From NCBI GenBank assembly GCA_029204045.2, contig CM055077.1:3794891-3858890 (forward strand): 64,000 bases of DNA, given 5' to 3'. The translations under genes were made by a program, and so were the position numbers. The notes under the pieces are model-generated. The model did no database searches. It had not been told where the DNA came from and saw only the letters and a list, made by a program, of their open reading frames with translations. Shown here piece after piece: positions 1 to 11,780 of this stretch. The number at the start of each line of letters is the position of its first letter. Within the stretch, counting starts at the first letter, position 1. The DNA comes from Tillandsia leiboldiana (lineage: Eukaryota; Streptophyta; Magnoliopsida; Poales; Bromeliaceae).

Positions 1-295
1 ACCCATTTTTCTCAGACTGTTGTACTTTTACTTTTGGGTCTGGCTTTTGCCAGCAGGTTGTATTTTTTTTGGTGAGCTGGGAGAGACAAATGTATCATTT
101 TTACATATATACAATATTTTATTTCCAGCTTCAGTCTGATATGTATTGGTTTTTAGTTCAGCTCTATTTTTATTGCTCTTTTATTGTATCTCTTATATCT
201 AAGCAGGTTGTTGGCGCTTCGTGTACGCGGAAAATTTCGCGTGCACGACGGATCTGTAGTGGGCCCGGGTTCTGGTTTCCACCCGGAGCGTGACA
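1..295. mobile_element. possible 3' end of an LTR, cut by the window edge
   Basis: The segment becomes GC-rich and ends in GGAGCGTGACA at 285-295. That is the style of terminus seen on the solo LTR ending at 40392 (GGGCGTGACA). The left end and any target duplication lie outside the window, so this is only a suggestion. The short ORFs here have no protein-like composition. Confidence 0.25.
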
Positions 296-432
296 GTATG
301 TGCCCGATAAGCGCCAGCACTATCGTGCTGCATATCGTGCACGCATGGTTTACCATTGCCTTGGTCGCACCTCATGAGCTACATCGGCCATGGAGAATGA
401 TCAAAACTTTAGAGAAGGGGAAGGGAAGAAGG

Positions 433-433
<1 letters not shown>

Positions 434-467
<34 letters not shown>
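434..467. repeat. (GA)n microsatellite
   Basis: An uninterrupted GA dinucleotide run lies in a purine-rich stretch that continues to about 750. No gene is visible around it. Confidence 0.9.
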
Positions 468-469
<2 letters not shown>

Positions 470-871
470 AGGGATGGAGCGATTGGCGACAGAATCCGGG
501 TGGTCATCGTCCTTGTCGAGGGCATGTAAGACGTGGTGAAGGCAACGATTGAAGGGCTCCAAGTAGAGAAAGAGAAAGAGAGAGAGAAGAGGGGGTGAGA
601 AGACTAGACTGGAGAAGACGGTTGGGGCACAGTAACAGATGAAAACTATTAATTCGGGAAGTAAGACGAAACAACGATGAAAGAAGAAAAAATCAAAAAA
701 AATATTAATTAGGAAGAAAAGAGAGAGCATAGGAGGAAGAAGAGAAAATTGAAACGTCAGTTCTTTTCCCAATTTTAAAGAGGTGGATCTCACATCCACT
801 ATTGAAATAGGTGGCGCCACGAGTATAGATTATTATTAATAATTCATATATTAACTTTCGGCTGGTGATTA

Positions 872-885
872 GCTCTGATACCAAA
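872..885 (-). mobile_element. tRNA-iMet-type primer-binding site of a decayed minus-strand LTR element
   Basis: Positions 872-883 read GCTCTGATACCA, the reverse complement of TGGTATCAGAGC, the usual plant LTR-retrotransposon primer-binding site. Two bases later, at 886, TGTAACG begins as expected for the terminus of a minus-strand 5' LTR. The other end of that LTR and the partner LTR were not found. The pattern is specific, but the element is probably broken or truncated by the window edge. Confidence 0.45.
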
Positions 886-2005
886 TGTAACGATTTGGCC
901 CACTAATAATAATAACTCATTGGGCCCAAACTACAACTCAAAATGTTTAAACTCAGTTATTATTAATAGTGTCCATATCTTTTATATACTCGATCACAAC
1001 TCCATTCTCATTAATTAAAGGAACAATTAGAGAAAACATATTTAGAAAAATTTAATTTTATAATCAAAAAAAGGAGAAAAAATTAATTTTTTTTAAAAAA
1101 TAGTACAATTAAAAGGAATAAATAGAGAAAAACTATTTAGACAAATCAAAGTTTGGGATAGAAAAAGAGGAAGGGGGAAGGGGAAGGGAGAGAGGAGCAC
1201 AGTTGAGAGAACATGTAGATAAAGTAGAAAGAAAGAGAGGAAGATGTAGGAATACGATGAGAAAAGGATCCAGAAAAAAAGAGCGTGGGAAGATACAAAA
1301 TTATTAGATAGGAAAGGAGAGAGAGAATAAACAACCCCATCTAAAAGCATCGAGAATTAATATAAAGATATAAATTATATAAGTTCCAACTCTAGTACAT
1401 AAGAATAATATAGATTAGTACAAAAAAAATCATGTAAATGGTCGGTGTTAATGCTGTAATATTCCAACTCTAAGTTATTGAATGACAATCTTTTTATGTC
1501 TATCCACAACAAAAACTATTCAAGTGTCAAAATCATGTGAAAAATGGGTATCTTAAAAAATTTACTCGAAACCCATGTGAACCACTTGATCTAAGAAATA
1601 TATATTTATCATCCAAATTAATATGCAAATTAAGACTTCTTAGAAGATAAACTCTATCTCTAATTAATTATTAGTGGAAGTTTACTTCATCTATAAAATA
1701 ACACATTTGATATTCATGCCTTAAATTATACTGTTGTTGTTTTTTATTTATTTATTTTGTTGTGAAATAGTTGAAACCATGCAACATAGTCATGCCCAAG
1801 ATCTTCTTCTAAGGAAAGTTAGTAACTAATACTCTCGCTCTCAAGGATATAGAAGATGGCCATTTTAACTATTTTATACTTCAGATTATTTTTAAAAAAT
1901 ATATAGAAAAATATATACAGACATTCGCTACGGTTAAATTTTGTATATATAGACAAGCATCTAAATTTTCAATTCTAACAATTATAATTTTAAAATTTAT
2001 CAAAT
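886..2005. other. AT-rich noncoding stretch
   Basis: It probably begins with the minus-strand LTR noted at 872-885. Beyond that there are purine-rich tracts (1150-1330) and AT-rich sequence. No gene, RNA gene or bounded repeat is seen. Confidence 0.5.
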
Positions 2006-2250
2006 CACTACAACAAAATTAGGCTATAGCGCCACTTTTAAGTGTTTCTAAAATCTAAAAAAAGTGTCGCTGACAAAAATATCGATACTTATTGTAAGTA
2101 TTGCTATATGTGCCGTCGCTATGATGTATAGCGACACATTTTTGTAATGTGTCCCTATAACCTAATTTTGAATATAGATGGAATATAGATAGGACACTTA
2201 TACAAAAATGTCATAAACATGTGTCCCTATAATATAATTTTGTTGTAGTG
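2006..2250. mobile_element. CACTA-like MITE
   Basis: The element starts CACTACAACAAAATTAGG and ends with the inverted form ATTTTGTTGTAGTG. It is flanked by the 3-bp duplication AAT (2003-2005 and 2251-2253). CACTA termini plus a 3-bp target duplication are the hallmarks of the CACTA (En/Spm) superfamily. At 245 bp with no ORF it is non-autonomous. Inside are further inverted repeats built around 'tagcgacac'. Related copies lie at 21257, 26182 and 27060. Confidence 0.8.
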
Positions 2251-3297
2251 AATAGTTTAATAGACCCTCTCTTCAATTTAAGTTACTAATTATACAACCA
2301 TTTTCGTCGTTTGTCTTGCATGTAATCTTACAAATCTTTAAAACACAAAAATACTTATTTTTTTGTTATCTAGCATAAAAAATAAAGCAAAAAATATTGA
2401 TGACATATTCAGTTTATTCTTTTATACTCTGGCTTAAATATTAAATTTGAAAAAGAAAAAATAAGTATCTTTACAATTTCAAGTTTTATAAAATTATTTG
2501 CACGGTGACTGAGACAAAACGACTATGTAGTTAATAACTCTGATTGAGTAAAGTGGCTTCTTGCACTGCTAATAAATTTAAGGAGTCTAATTTTTAATAT
2601 TTAAAGTTTAAACATCTGTTTGCAAAAGTGCTTAAGTTTGATAATACTTTTTTTTATTTTCATATATAATATTACATTTGACATATCGCAACGAATTGAT
2701 TATAATAAGTTTTATACAACTTATTAGAAAATAGAGAATCGCATCTCTATATATATCTCTATATAATTGATACTAAACGATTCATTTTTTAATATTAATT
2801 TTTTTTAAAAGATGGTAAAAAATAGTTAAAATTGATAAATTGGAAGCCAAAACAATAGAATTTGAACTCGAAAATCATATAGAACGGTGAAGCTATTCAG
2901 CCGAAAACGGCCATACGATCAAAAAGTTATAGTAATTTTAATAAGGCAAAGTCTAAATCGCATCAAATAATTCTTATTTTGATCAAATTTGGCCCGATCC
3001 AACTTTTTCACATACTCTAAAGTCAAAATTATCTGAATTATTTTAATAGCTAGAGCTTTCCCAGATGAGCTGCTTTAAAAAAAAAGTCCTTTCAGTTTTG
3101 CACTTAATTCTTTTTTCTTGACAACTTTGCCTTTTGAGACAGTGACTTGCAGTTTTAAAAAGCCTATGTACACTTCCTTCCCTACAAAAGATTTAAAAAT
3201 GCCAAAACTTACTTGTCAACTAATAGAGGTATGATCTAGAGAAGGCTTATTCTTAACTCTCCTCTCTTTGCAAATAAATAAATAAATAAATAAATAA
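2251..3297. other. AT-rich intergenic DNA
   Basis: No gene-like sequence is seen. The right end is a short (AAAT)n run (3273-3297), into which the next element inserted. Confidence 0.5.
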
Positions 3298-3673
3298 GGT
3301 TAAATTATAGAAAATTCTTTTCTAATATTTCGTTTTTTCATTTTATCCCCTGTTTTTTAAAAGTCGACAATCTGCCCCTTCGTAATTACCGAAATATTTT
3401 TAGGGGGCAACGCCGTTAACGGGGGGAGTAAAATGACCATTATGCCCTTACTTTATATTGGAGAGAAAAAGAGAATGTCTTTTAACTTGTTTCCCGCCAT
3501 TTATTAAGGGTATTTTGGGTATATTAAATTTTTTTTTTCAAAAACTTGACGGTTCACTCACGGTTTCGTGACGGCGGAGGATAACTGTATATTTTGATAA
3601 TTACGAGAGGGCAGATTGTCGACTTTTAAAAAAAAAATTAGTATATTAAAGGAGGGTTTTCTATAATTTAGCC
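3298..3673. mobile_element. Mutator-like MITE, copy 1
   Basis: The ends are inverted: GGTTAAATTATAGAAAA on the left and TTTTCTATAATTTAGCC on the right. A second inverted block around 'gtcgacttttaaaa' lies just inside. Flanks are AATAAATAA at 3289-3297 and 3674-3682, a 9-bp duplication as in the Mutator superfamily. The flank is itself an AAAT-type repeat, so the duplication is less decisive here than at 20297 or 17649. No ORF; 376 bp. Confidence 0.65.
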
Positions 3674-4130
3674 AATAAATAAATATATTATTCCAAAAAC
3701 TTGGTCTTATAAGATTAGGTGTGCAATAAAAACAAAAAAAAAACTTTCTTTTTTATTTTTCGTTCCTAATCTTATTATAAAATGTGAGAAACTAATAATT
3801 TCGCGAATTAGATCAGACGTACCAGTTTCATCAACTTTCTCGGAGTCACAAGTTCGACCTATAAGATCGGTACCAACAAAAAAACTGATCGTAACGGACC
3901 GCTACGCGAAACCAAAGGAGTTTAAAAATTTCAAAAGCTCTTTTAATTTTTTTTGGACTTTGGAAATTTAAAAAGTGGGTGGTTTCTAAAACGGGCCCCA
4001 GTCCACTAACCGGTTCGGATCCGGCCCATTTTGGACCCTCGACCCGACCTAACAATGGCTCTCGCTCCCCTTTACCGCCTTTTCCTCCTCCTCGCCTTCC
4101 GATCATTGGCGTTTCGCGAATCTCGCGGCG

Positions 4131-7100
4131 ATGAATCGGGCGCTGCTTCGCTCCTTCGCCCTCGTCTCCCACTCCGACGTTCTCTTATCCCTCTCTCTCT
4201 CTTTCTCTTTTTCTAACTCTGATCAAAACCCTAGCTTTAGGGAAAATGCCTTGAACATGCACTCCCCACACCTCCATTTCTCCGCAGGTGCTTCTTCCAA
4301 ATGCGGCTTCGCCTCGCTCCCTCTTCCCCACAAGCTCGCTCCGACGCCATAAACTGTAAGATCTCAATCTCTCTCTCTTCTCTCTCTCTCGCGCGCGCGC
4401 GCGATCGATCGAAGTAGTGAACCCTCCTTTGCTGAGGAAGTGATGCAAAATGTAGCGAGAAACGTAAAATGCATGGATGGCCCGTGTAGTATCCCAGTGT
4501 TGTAACTGGGTCCCTGTACTCTCAATTTACGATCCTCCTCATCATTTAAAGAAAAAAAAAAAAAGAAGCTAAAATACAAAAGGCCTTCTTGTGAAAATTC
4601 GTTTTTTTATTTTTTTCCGACTTTCAAAACCCTAGATTTTACCTCCTTAGAATTTCAGCAAAAATTTTCAGAGGTTACAGTGTTGACGGAGAGAGTAAAA
4701 TGGCCAAATTGTCTTTTACTTGTTTTATAAAAAAGAAAAATATTTTTTAATATATTTTTGTCACTTTAAAGATATTTTCGGTATAAATTATAAGAAATTG
4801 ATGGAATAGTAATGAAATCCTGGCGGAGGAGGGTGGCTAAATGCATCAACTTGAATTTTTGAGGGGGTAAAATTTAAATTTTTAAAGTCAGGAAAAAGCG
4901 AGAAAACGGGTATTTACAGGAAAGTTTTCTGTAATTTAGCCTTAAAATGGGGCTTTTAATCATGTTTGAATTAAACTAAGTGAATCATTTAACCGTGGAC
5001 GGGTAAAATGATCACTATATACGCAAAATTAGAGTGCCCCAAATTTTGTTCTTTGCCAAACTTCATTTGGAGAAATATGTAGAATTAAACAAAATTTCCG
5101 AATTGATTGAATTCTTTAACCTAGCAGGATTTTCAAATGCAAAAAGTATAGTGTGGTTTTGTCGACTTTCCCGAGATCTTATTTATTAGATTATTTTCGC
5201 TTGAAGAAGCTGTAATACGCTTTATATGTACAGTTCAAATTGTTGGCTATTCATGATTCATCAGGGCAGCGTAAGTGTCTCGCCAAATCGGTTTAGTTCT
5301 TCAGCGTCCCAAGGTGAGCGTGAACTCTTGGTGCAACTCGAACTTCACCTGTTTTGCATATGGAAAGCGAGCCAATCACCATTCTTTTTGTTCATTCTCA
5401 CACTAACACTTTGTATATGTTCTCTTTTCTGGATCAGAAACTGTTTAATTAGAAATTGTCCTCTTTCTGAAGACGCCCTTGGAACTTACATAACATGGAT
5501 TCTATTAATGGCTCACTAGCATTTAGTATCTACTAGTATTGTTGAGGTCAAAACTACTGGAACGGATTCTCTTTTGATAAGATGTGCTATGACATGGTGG
5601 TCGTGCCAAACATTTGTTGGCACAGTACAACACAATGCATGTTGGTCATAAAAAATACCTGTGTTTTCTTTGGCACCAATGTATTCTTATTGCTTATTAC
5701 ATATCTTTATTAAATATTTTTGCGCTTTATTAAAGTAACTACTTGCTAATTTCAAAGAAAAGAGAGCTTAAGCTGTGGCATCTGCATAGAGGTCGAATCG
5801 TGCCGATATCTTATTGGCACGGTGGGCGCAGCTCGTGCCAATGGGCACTTAAATCCTTGGGCGAGAGTATCTTAAAAGGACTAGTTTGGAGTCTAATGAA
5901 ATAAATTCTTCTATAGTATTAAATTTCCACTGAGAATTCGATCTTTCAAATCTGTGATCATCCGTGGTGTTCACGCATAGTTATTTTTAGATCGGAGATT
6001 AATGAAGCACTACCCTGCACTTTGTTCTCTATATGATTATGTTACATAGGGATTTGTTTGAAAATAATCTGTGGAAAATGGTGCCTAGGTAATAAGCTCC
6101 TTAAAGACAAAATTTGATGCAACATAGATAATTTGTACTGCAGGGTGATCCTTTTCTGGATCTTCTCTGACTGGTATTGAATATTTATGGAAGTTAAATG
6201 TTAATGTAATGCATCAATTCACCTATTAGTTTCTCCTCAGGAGATCCTTGTATGCTGATCATCTCTGTTTCACTTTTGCGCTCCACTAGTTTTCCAACTT
6301 GAAATTATCAAATAGTAAGCGCTTTCAATTTAATGCTCTTATCAATTTCTGATGCCGATCATCCTTCGGGTGGTTGCAGAATCTTTTCTTACTATTTATT
6401 GCAGCTGTTTCCCCTTATTTAAGTTTTCCATCAAAGAAGTTCCTTTTTTTTTTTTTTTTTCCCCTTTCTTGTTCGAGCATCTGTATATAGTCACGAAGCT
6501 GGGGATTCTGAAATCTTAAATTTCTACTTGGCATTGATATCTTTCTAGACAATTAGCATGATTTTTGTCTCTACAATCTGAAAAGGGCCGATGGAAGTTT
6601 CTGATTTGGCGGCCAAGAAATGTGTTCCTTGTAATTCGAAGGATATTCGGCCAATGTCGGAAGAATCAGCAAATGCGCTGCTTGCACAGGTTTACTTGTA
6701 ACCTCTTGTAGATATTATTTATGCATTTATATATAAGCGATTTCTGATTCTACTATTAAACGTAGGTGCAAGGTTGGGGCTTGTTAACCGAAAGCGGTAT
6801 TATGAAATTGCACAGATCGTGGAAGGTGAAGAATTTTACCAAAGGTTTGGAGTTTTTTCAGCTTATAGCCGATATTGCAGAGGCAGAAGGTGCGCTCTAT
6901 ATTTGTTTATTTACTTACGATGGTAATATAAATATACTTTGGGCACATGTTTTACGCAACCGAGGCATTTACCTCGAATTACCTATCAATTAATTGTACA
7001 TGGTGAGAGACAGTCGTCAATCTTTTCCCAATCGAGATTGTTTAAAATCCTTAAAATAGGCCTTCGACTTCTCTTTACATCTACCGATCTTAAGAATGTG

Positions 7101-7944
7101 GTGATTATCATAAAAAATTCGTTAAGTTCATTATCTCCACCAACATCAGATTCTCGGCCGCTTTTTTCTTTCAGATGACTAGCAAAGAGTAACACGAACT
7201 TCCTGTTGTGAAATTCTACCATTATGCAAATTTTTAACCATACCACCTTTGATTGTGAAGGCCTTGTAGCATTTTTAGTCATTCTGAGCTTGCATAACAG
7301 GCAAATTCTTAACTGCGCCGCCGAGAAACTAGTGGATGCATGATAGGCGAATTTTAAGAAGAGATTTGATTATGCTAACTTATTAAAAGTGCCGATGCAT
7401 TCAAATGCAGAAAACTTGTGAAGGCTTTACGTAGGCGTTTTTCTGGTGTTTATTTCTTTGATCTTGCAGGTCATCATCCTGACCTTCATCTGGTTGGTTG
7501 GAATAATCTGAAAGTTGAATTATGGACTCATTCGGTCGGTATGTAATCGCTACTCTCCCATGTTCTAGTTCCACTTTTTTTTCCCTAGTAAAGAGTTCAG
7601 ATATTTGCACTTCATTGGAGTAAAGTTAATAAATAACCGAACATTCTCTTCTTTATTCTGGCACTCAAAGAAACCAGTGACAAATTACAGTAACTGAAAT
7701 TCTAGCATTTGGAGAAGATCATGAATCGGGAGGATCTTATACCGCAATTTCATTTGGTTTTGTTGAAATTGCTCATGATCATGATCATGATCACAAGTTC
7801 CTCCTTTTCATTATCTTCTAACTATCTTATACTTGTCATTGCCTTGTTATTTCAGGAGGATTGACAGAAAATGACTTCATTCTTGCTGCGAAGATCAATT
7901 CACTGAAAGTAGAACATCTTCTGAAGAGAAAAGCTGCTCTTTAG
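4131..7944 (+). CDS. pterin-4a-carbinolamine dehydratase, probably mitochondrial
   Basis: Dehydrates 4a-hydroxytetrahydropterin to quinonoid dihydropterin, recycling pterin cofactor; plant forms also relate to molybdopterin metabolism. Coding exons: 4131-4178 (uncertain), 5265-5313, 6586-6689, 6766-6889, 7470-7538, 7856-7944, giving about 160 residues in an unbroken frame. Exons 3-6 are clear: the plant-typical AAKKCVPCNSKDIRPM, then W-x-LHRSWKVKNFTKGLEFF, and the active-site motif AEGHHPDLH followed by W, the catalytic-type TH (ELWTHSVGG) and D of TENDF. The N-terminus MNRALLRSFALVSHSD is basic and serine-rich, as for a mitochondrial presequence. The 5' end is the weak point: a phase-compatible donor after 4178 (GAC|gttctc) is poor, and other donors (4288, 4352) do not join exon 2 in frame. 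An alternative upstream first exon is possible. The stop is TAG at 7942-7944. Confidence 0.85.
4567..4941. mobile_element. Mutator-like MITE, copy 2, in the first intron of the dehydratase gene
   Basis: It is a diverged relative of the element at 3298. The right end reads TTTTCTGTAATTTAGCC and the left end AGCTAAAATACAAAA, with the same internal order (pyrimidine block, a segment like 'gtaaaatgg', then 'aggaaagttttctg'). The target duplication is no longer recognisable. About 375 bp, close to copy 1. Confidence 0.6.
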
Positions 7945-8768
7945 CTATTCCTTTCCTACTACGAAGCTTAGGGCCCGTTTGATATTGAGGTCGATCTAAC
8001 GCTATTAAATAAAATAGTGTTAGAACAAAAGTATATAAAAATATATTTCTGCGTTTTTCGTTGGAATCGTAAAAAACATATAATAACTGACTCATTCCAC
8101 CGCTTGTACCGTAATCTTTCTGTAATCCCACACTTTGATATTAGACATGGTGAAGTATATATTTGAAGTATTTAAAAATAAATTTTATAATTTTTTTATA
8201 TTATTTATTTAGTGATAAAAAATGTTCAAAATTAATAATTTTAATAGTCAGTATGAGTCGTTTGTAAATTTAATTGTGTAAAGACATCTAAGCCAGGTAA
8301 AATTTTGGTAGAAAGTTTTGTAAAATATATAAAGCAAAATTAATATTTTTGAATTAATGTTTTAGTATTGTATCATTATTTTTTATAAAATTTTTACTTT
8401 CAATTATTAATATTGAGCTCTTTCGATCTAAATGATATAAAAAAAAAATTATGAAATATTTTTGTGAAAATTTTAAATATTTTAGATCAAATATAACAAA
8501 ATCAACTCTAGTAGCTATAAATTTTCAAGTTTTATTTTTTATAATAAAAAGTGAAATCTGAAAAATTAATCATAAATAAAATTAAAATTTTCAATAATGA
8601 AGAAAAATTGAGAACTCAAAAAATGATCAGTTGTAAGTTAACTAAGTAGGCGCTTTATATAAAATATATTTATTAAATTTGTAAAGATAAATAATGTGTT
8701 CAAAAATTAAAATCAAAAATCAAAATTTAATCAAATTCAATTAAATTTTTTTTTTCAGATGTGGGACT
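7945..8768. other. 3' flank of the dehydratase gene, AT-rich
   Basis: The sequence right after the stop would be 3' UTR. At 7971 a GGGCCCGTTTGATATTG string looks like the left end of a Harbinger-type MITE, but no matching right end was found. Onward to 8768 the DNA is AT-rich with no gene. Confidence 0.5.
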
Positions 8769-8904
8769 ATTGGGTGTTACATACTTAATACTCATTTTGA
8801 TTTATTTTGGTTTAACTAGATTAATCGGTAATCTCTATTGGGTGTTACATACTTAATACTCATTTTGATTTATTTTGGTTTAACTAGATTAATCGGTAAT
8901 CTCT
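8769..8904. repeat. 68-bp perfect tandem duplication
   Basis: Two adjacent copies of a 68-bp unit, 8769-8836 and 8837-8904, both starting ATTGGGTGTTACATACTT, look identical. A recent local duplication is the simplest reading. Confidence 0.9.
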
Positions 8905-8973
8905 TGATATTGTATGGCTTTAATAATTAATAAAATTTTAAATTTAAATAACTAGAACAATTCAGAATCAGTC

Positions 8974-8974
<1 letters not shown>

Positions 8975-9054
<80 letters not shown>
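8975..9054. repeat. (TA)n-(GA)n compound microsatellite
   Basis: About 50 bp of TA repeat run directly into about 30 bp of GA repeat, next to the short element at 9055. Confidence 0.95.
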
Positions 9055-9057
<3 letters not shown>

Positions 9058-9214
9058 GGCTATAATGTTATCAAATTTTTTTTACCATTAGAGGCCATTT
9101 CTATTTTTTAGATTACACTATTCTACCGACTACTCACTAAATTTTAAAATGTTACTATTATTTTAATCGCATATTTTTTTATCCAAAAATAAAAATCTAA
9201 TAACATCAATGGAT

Positions 9215-9221
<7 letters not shown>
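9055..9221. mobile_element. short MITE-like segment between two (TA)n arrays
   Basis: It begins GTTCGGCTATAATG and is bounded on both sides by TA arrays, the arrangement seen for the MITE families at 24607, 30953 and 31603. Internal phrases such as 'ttagattacactattctacc' weakly resemble the reverse of those families. No ORF; family membership is tentative. Confidence 0.4.

Positions 9222-9293
<72 letters not shown>
9222..9293. repeat. (TA)n microsatellite
   Basis: A pure TA run of about 70 bp separates two MITE-like segments. Confidence 0.95.
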
Positions 9294-9297
<4 letters not shown>

Positions 9298-9879
9298 GAG
9301 AAAGAGAGTAGGACTTGTGTGTTTTTAGAAACACAGAGCTAGAGTAGTACTTGTGTGTTTTTAGAAGCACAGAACTCTCTGTGCTTTCAAGTTATTTTCG
9401 ATGTCGGAACTTCCGAATCGACAATCGGCTCCGTTAGATTTAATCTAGAATATTTGAAATATGTAGAAAATAAATTTTATGATTTTTTAATAGTATTTGC
9501 TTAGTGATTGAAGGGGGTCAAAATTAACGGCTGAAAATAAAAATCTCATAAAATGTGATGATATGATACTAAAATTTTAGATCAAAGATATTGATCTTAT
9601 TTTATATAGTATAAATAATTTTTTATCAAAATTTTACGTGATTTGAATATTTTTATACTATTTAACTTGCAAATGGGTGACCACGATTATTAAAATTATT
9701 AATTTTGAGCCTCTTTAATCTTTAGTCAAATGATATAAAAAATTCATGTAATTTACTTTCTAATTTTTTTAAATAATCTAGATCAAGTTTAACGGAGTCG
9801 ATCGTCCACTCGGATATTCCAACATTGAAAACGATTTAAAAGTACGAATACCTCCGTATTTTTAAAAACACACAATCCT

Positions 9880-9880
<1 letters not shown>
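9294..9880. mobile_element. MITE-like inverted-repeat element between (TA)n and (CT)n arrays
   Basis: The left end contains ACTTGTGTGTTTTTAGAA (twice, about 45 bp apart). The right end contains the inverted partner 'ccgtatttttaaaaacaca'. Between them are phrases shared with the 53742 and 60409 families, such as 'gatctagattaaatctaac' type motifs and 'ttggaagctttcatc'-like strings. No ORF. It is flanked by simple repeats on both sides. Confidence 0.5.

Positions 9881-9881
<1 letters not shown>

Positions 9882-9957
<76 letters not shown>
9882..9957. repeat. (CT)n-(TA)n compound microsatellite
   Basis: CT repeat from 9882 to about 9910 passes into TA repeat to 9957. Confidence 0.95.
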
Positions 9958-9961
<4 letters not shown>

Positions 9962-10640
9962 AAGGTTTATGCCACTAGAATGATACTGAATTTTTTGAAT
10001 TTAGTGGATGGTTGGTGGAATAGTATAATTAATCGTTTCCGCATTCATCTTTGGTGCCCAAAAAATACAGTTAAAATGAATTAAAAAAAAGTGGGGCTAA
10101 AAACACCAAAAGTAAAGAGGCAAACTTGTTATGCCACATATATTTATAGACTATAAGTATCAAAGAGTCAAATCTTCTTATATATCTTAAAAGAAGAACT
10201 TAAGAGGATATTAGGTATATATAAAATATACACTTTTTTAAGGGTGTATATTTTATACCTCATCTTATTCTGAGGTAGGGTAAATTTTATTCGGCACTTC
10301 GAGTGACGATTGTGACGAGTGAAATTCATTCCATTCCATTCCATCCCAAAATGAAATGTAGAATATAGGTGTACACCTAGCATCTCTCGAGGATGTTATA
10401 TAATGATTGAGAAACCTCTTTTTCTATCCAAAATACAAAACCATGTGGAGGAGATCTTGGGCTCTGAAAAAGATATTTACAGAGTTTGCTTACCACAGGC
10501 CCTCAGTAGAAAACAGTGTAGCCAAAGAAACAGTATTTAATTTTTTTTAAATTTATTACATTTGTTTCTTAACATCTAATTTTTAAACTATTTTATTTAT
10601 ATTATTCTAATATATAAAAATAATTTTAAAAAATTAACTG
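9958..10640. other. intergenic DNA upstream of the CorA-like gene
   Basis: AT-rich; a small inverted region around 10220-10260 ('aaaatatacac..gtgtatattt') is the only structure seen. No gene. Confidence 0.45.
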
Positions 10641-10644
10641 GGTC

Positions 10645-10650
10645 CACGTG
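10645..10650. promoter_or_regulatory. G-box (CACGTG) upstream of the CorA-like gene
   Basis: The context TCCACGTGGCGC matches a G-box/ABRE core bound by bZIP or bHLH factors. It lies 1.1 kb before the start codon, but only about 180 bp before the proposed leader-intron donor at 10826. That fits a proximal promoter if transcription starts near 10740-10800, in the pyrimidine-rich stretch. Confidence 0.5.
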
Positions 10651-10739
10651 GCGCTCATCCGAACCCTATATCTCCAAAGGCAGGGGACAAAAAGTAAGAG
10701 AAGTCTCTGGAAGAATATAAATATTACAATTTCACTCCC

Positions 10740-11780
10740 CACCTCCCCTACTTTTTTTTGGGCACTGCTCTCTCTCACTGTCCAAATCGAAACACTCCTC
10801 CTCTCTCAATTTTAAATTAGAAAATGTAAGTTTAAATAAATTTCTCGTTTTTTTTTTTTATTTTTTTTTTTTCTTTTTTTTTGTTCTTTCAACTATTTCC
10901 CGTCCAATTAATTCGACCATTTTTTTTTTTTTTTTTTGGCGGCCGAATATTGCTCTTGATTGGCGTGTTTCGATCGAGGTGGATTAGGGCGTGCATTTCT
11001 CATTTTTCATTTTGATTAAATATTTTAATTGTTGCTTGATTGGTTCGTGACACGATTGGGAAAGGCAAACGAACGAGATAAGGGCGAATTTACTTCGGGT
11101 ATAAATGATGGGGTTGGGAAAGTTTAGAATTAATTTAGTTAAATTTTTGGCATTTTGTTTTGTAATCATGATCTTTGCTTTGGTCCATTTTAGAAAAACC
11201 CTAAAAAATTTGAATCTTGATGTGATTTTTAGTAGATTTTTCATCAATTAGGGTTTTCCAATATTGTTTGGGGAAATAATTACTAGTATCTTAAATCCAT
11301 TTTTCATTGTATGTGATTCATTTTGTGTAAAATTCCATTTCAATTTTTGCACAATTCTTTTGGCTATTTATTTATGGGTTAAAATATGTCTAACTTCTTG
11401 CCCCGTAATAATAGACTCAGGAGAATAATAAATTGAGTTGGGTGAGCCCAATAAGTTGAATGGGGCTGCGGTCCACAATAGACCTAACGGCAAGAGGCCC
11501 AATAATAGACCTAAGGTCCAGATGGGTTGTGTCCGGTCGAGATCCGTGGGCGCCGTGTCTGTACGCTTTAAGTGAATTGGTTGCGTATTTCTAAAAGCTC
11601 GAGTTTTTGGGATTAATGGTTAGCGCCAACGATCCGACAAATTCCAATTCAATTTTTGCACTGCTTATATTCCCTTTATATATATATATGTTTTCATTCT
11701 TGTAGTATATGACTATAATTATACTCCTAATCAAACAATTTTTATTGTTTTTCTAGATAATTTTTGAAAAATAGAAAAAA
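10740..11780 (+). other. 5' leader of the CorA-like gene with a leader intron
   Basis: A CT-rich stretch ends in AAAAT|GTAAGTT (donor at 10826). A matching acceptor, TTTTTCTAG at 11748-11756, lies 24 bp before the ATG. Long T-rich tracts (10850-10940) follow the donor, as in plant leader introns. The intron (10826-11756) also carries the solo TRIM LTR at 11358. It is inferred from splice signals alone. Confidence 0.55.
11358..11639 (+). mobile_element. solo LTR of a TRIM element
   Basis: This 282-bp sequence matches both LTRs of the complete TRIM at 44434-45049 along its whole length. It ends in CCGACA and is flanked by a perfect 5-bp duplication, AATTC (11353-11357 and 11640-11644). The first bases are TTTTGGC rather than TGTTGGC, so the terminal TG is mutated. 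One LTR with an intact duplication means unequal recombination removed the other LTR and interior. It lies in the leader intron of the CorA-like gene. Confidence 0.9.

Noticed and set aside
401..820. 139-residue minus-strand frame rich in Phe, Leu and Ser
   Set aside because: It arises from the purine-rich and (GA)n tract on the + strand; no domain or splice structure.
4031..4216. Upstream open frame starting at 4031 or 4055
   Set aside because: It overlaps the proposed dehydratase exon 1 in another frame, ends at 4216 and joins no downstream exon in phase. Kept only as an alternative for the uncertain 5' end.
7971..8140. Harbinger-like MITE starting GGGCCCGTTTGATATTG
   Set aside because: No inverted right end was found; 'ctttgatattag' near 8138 is in direct, not inverted, orientation.
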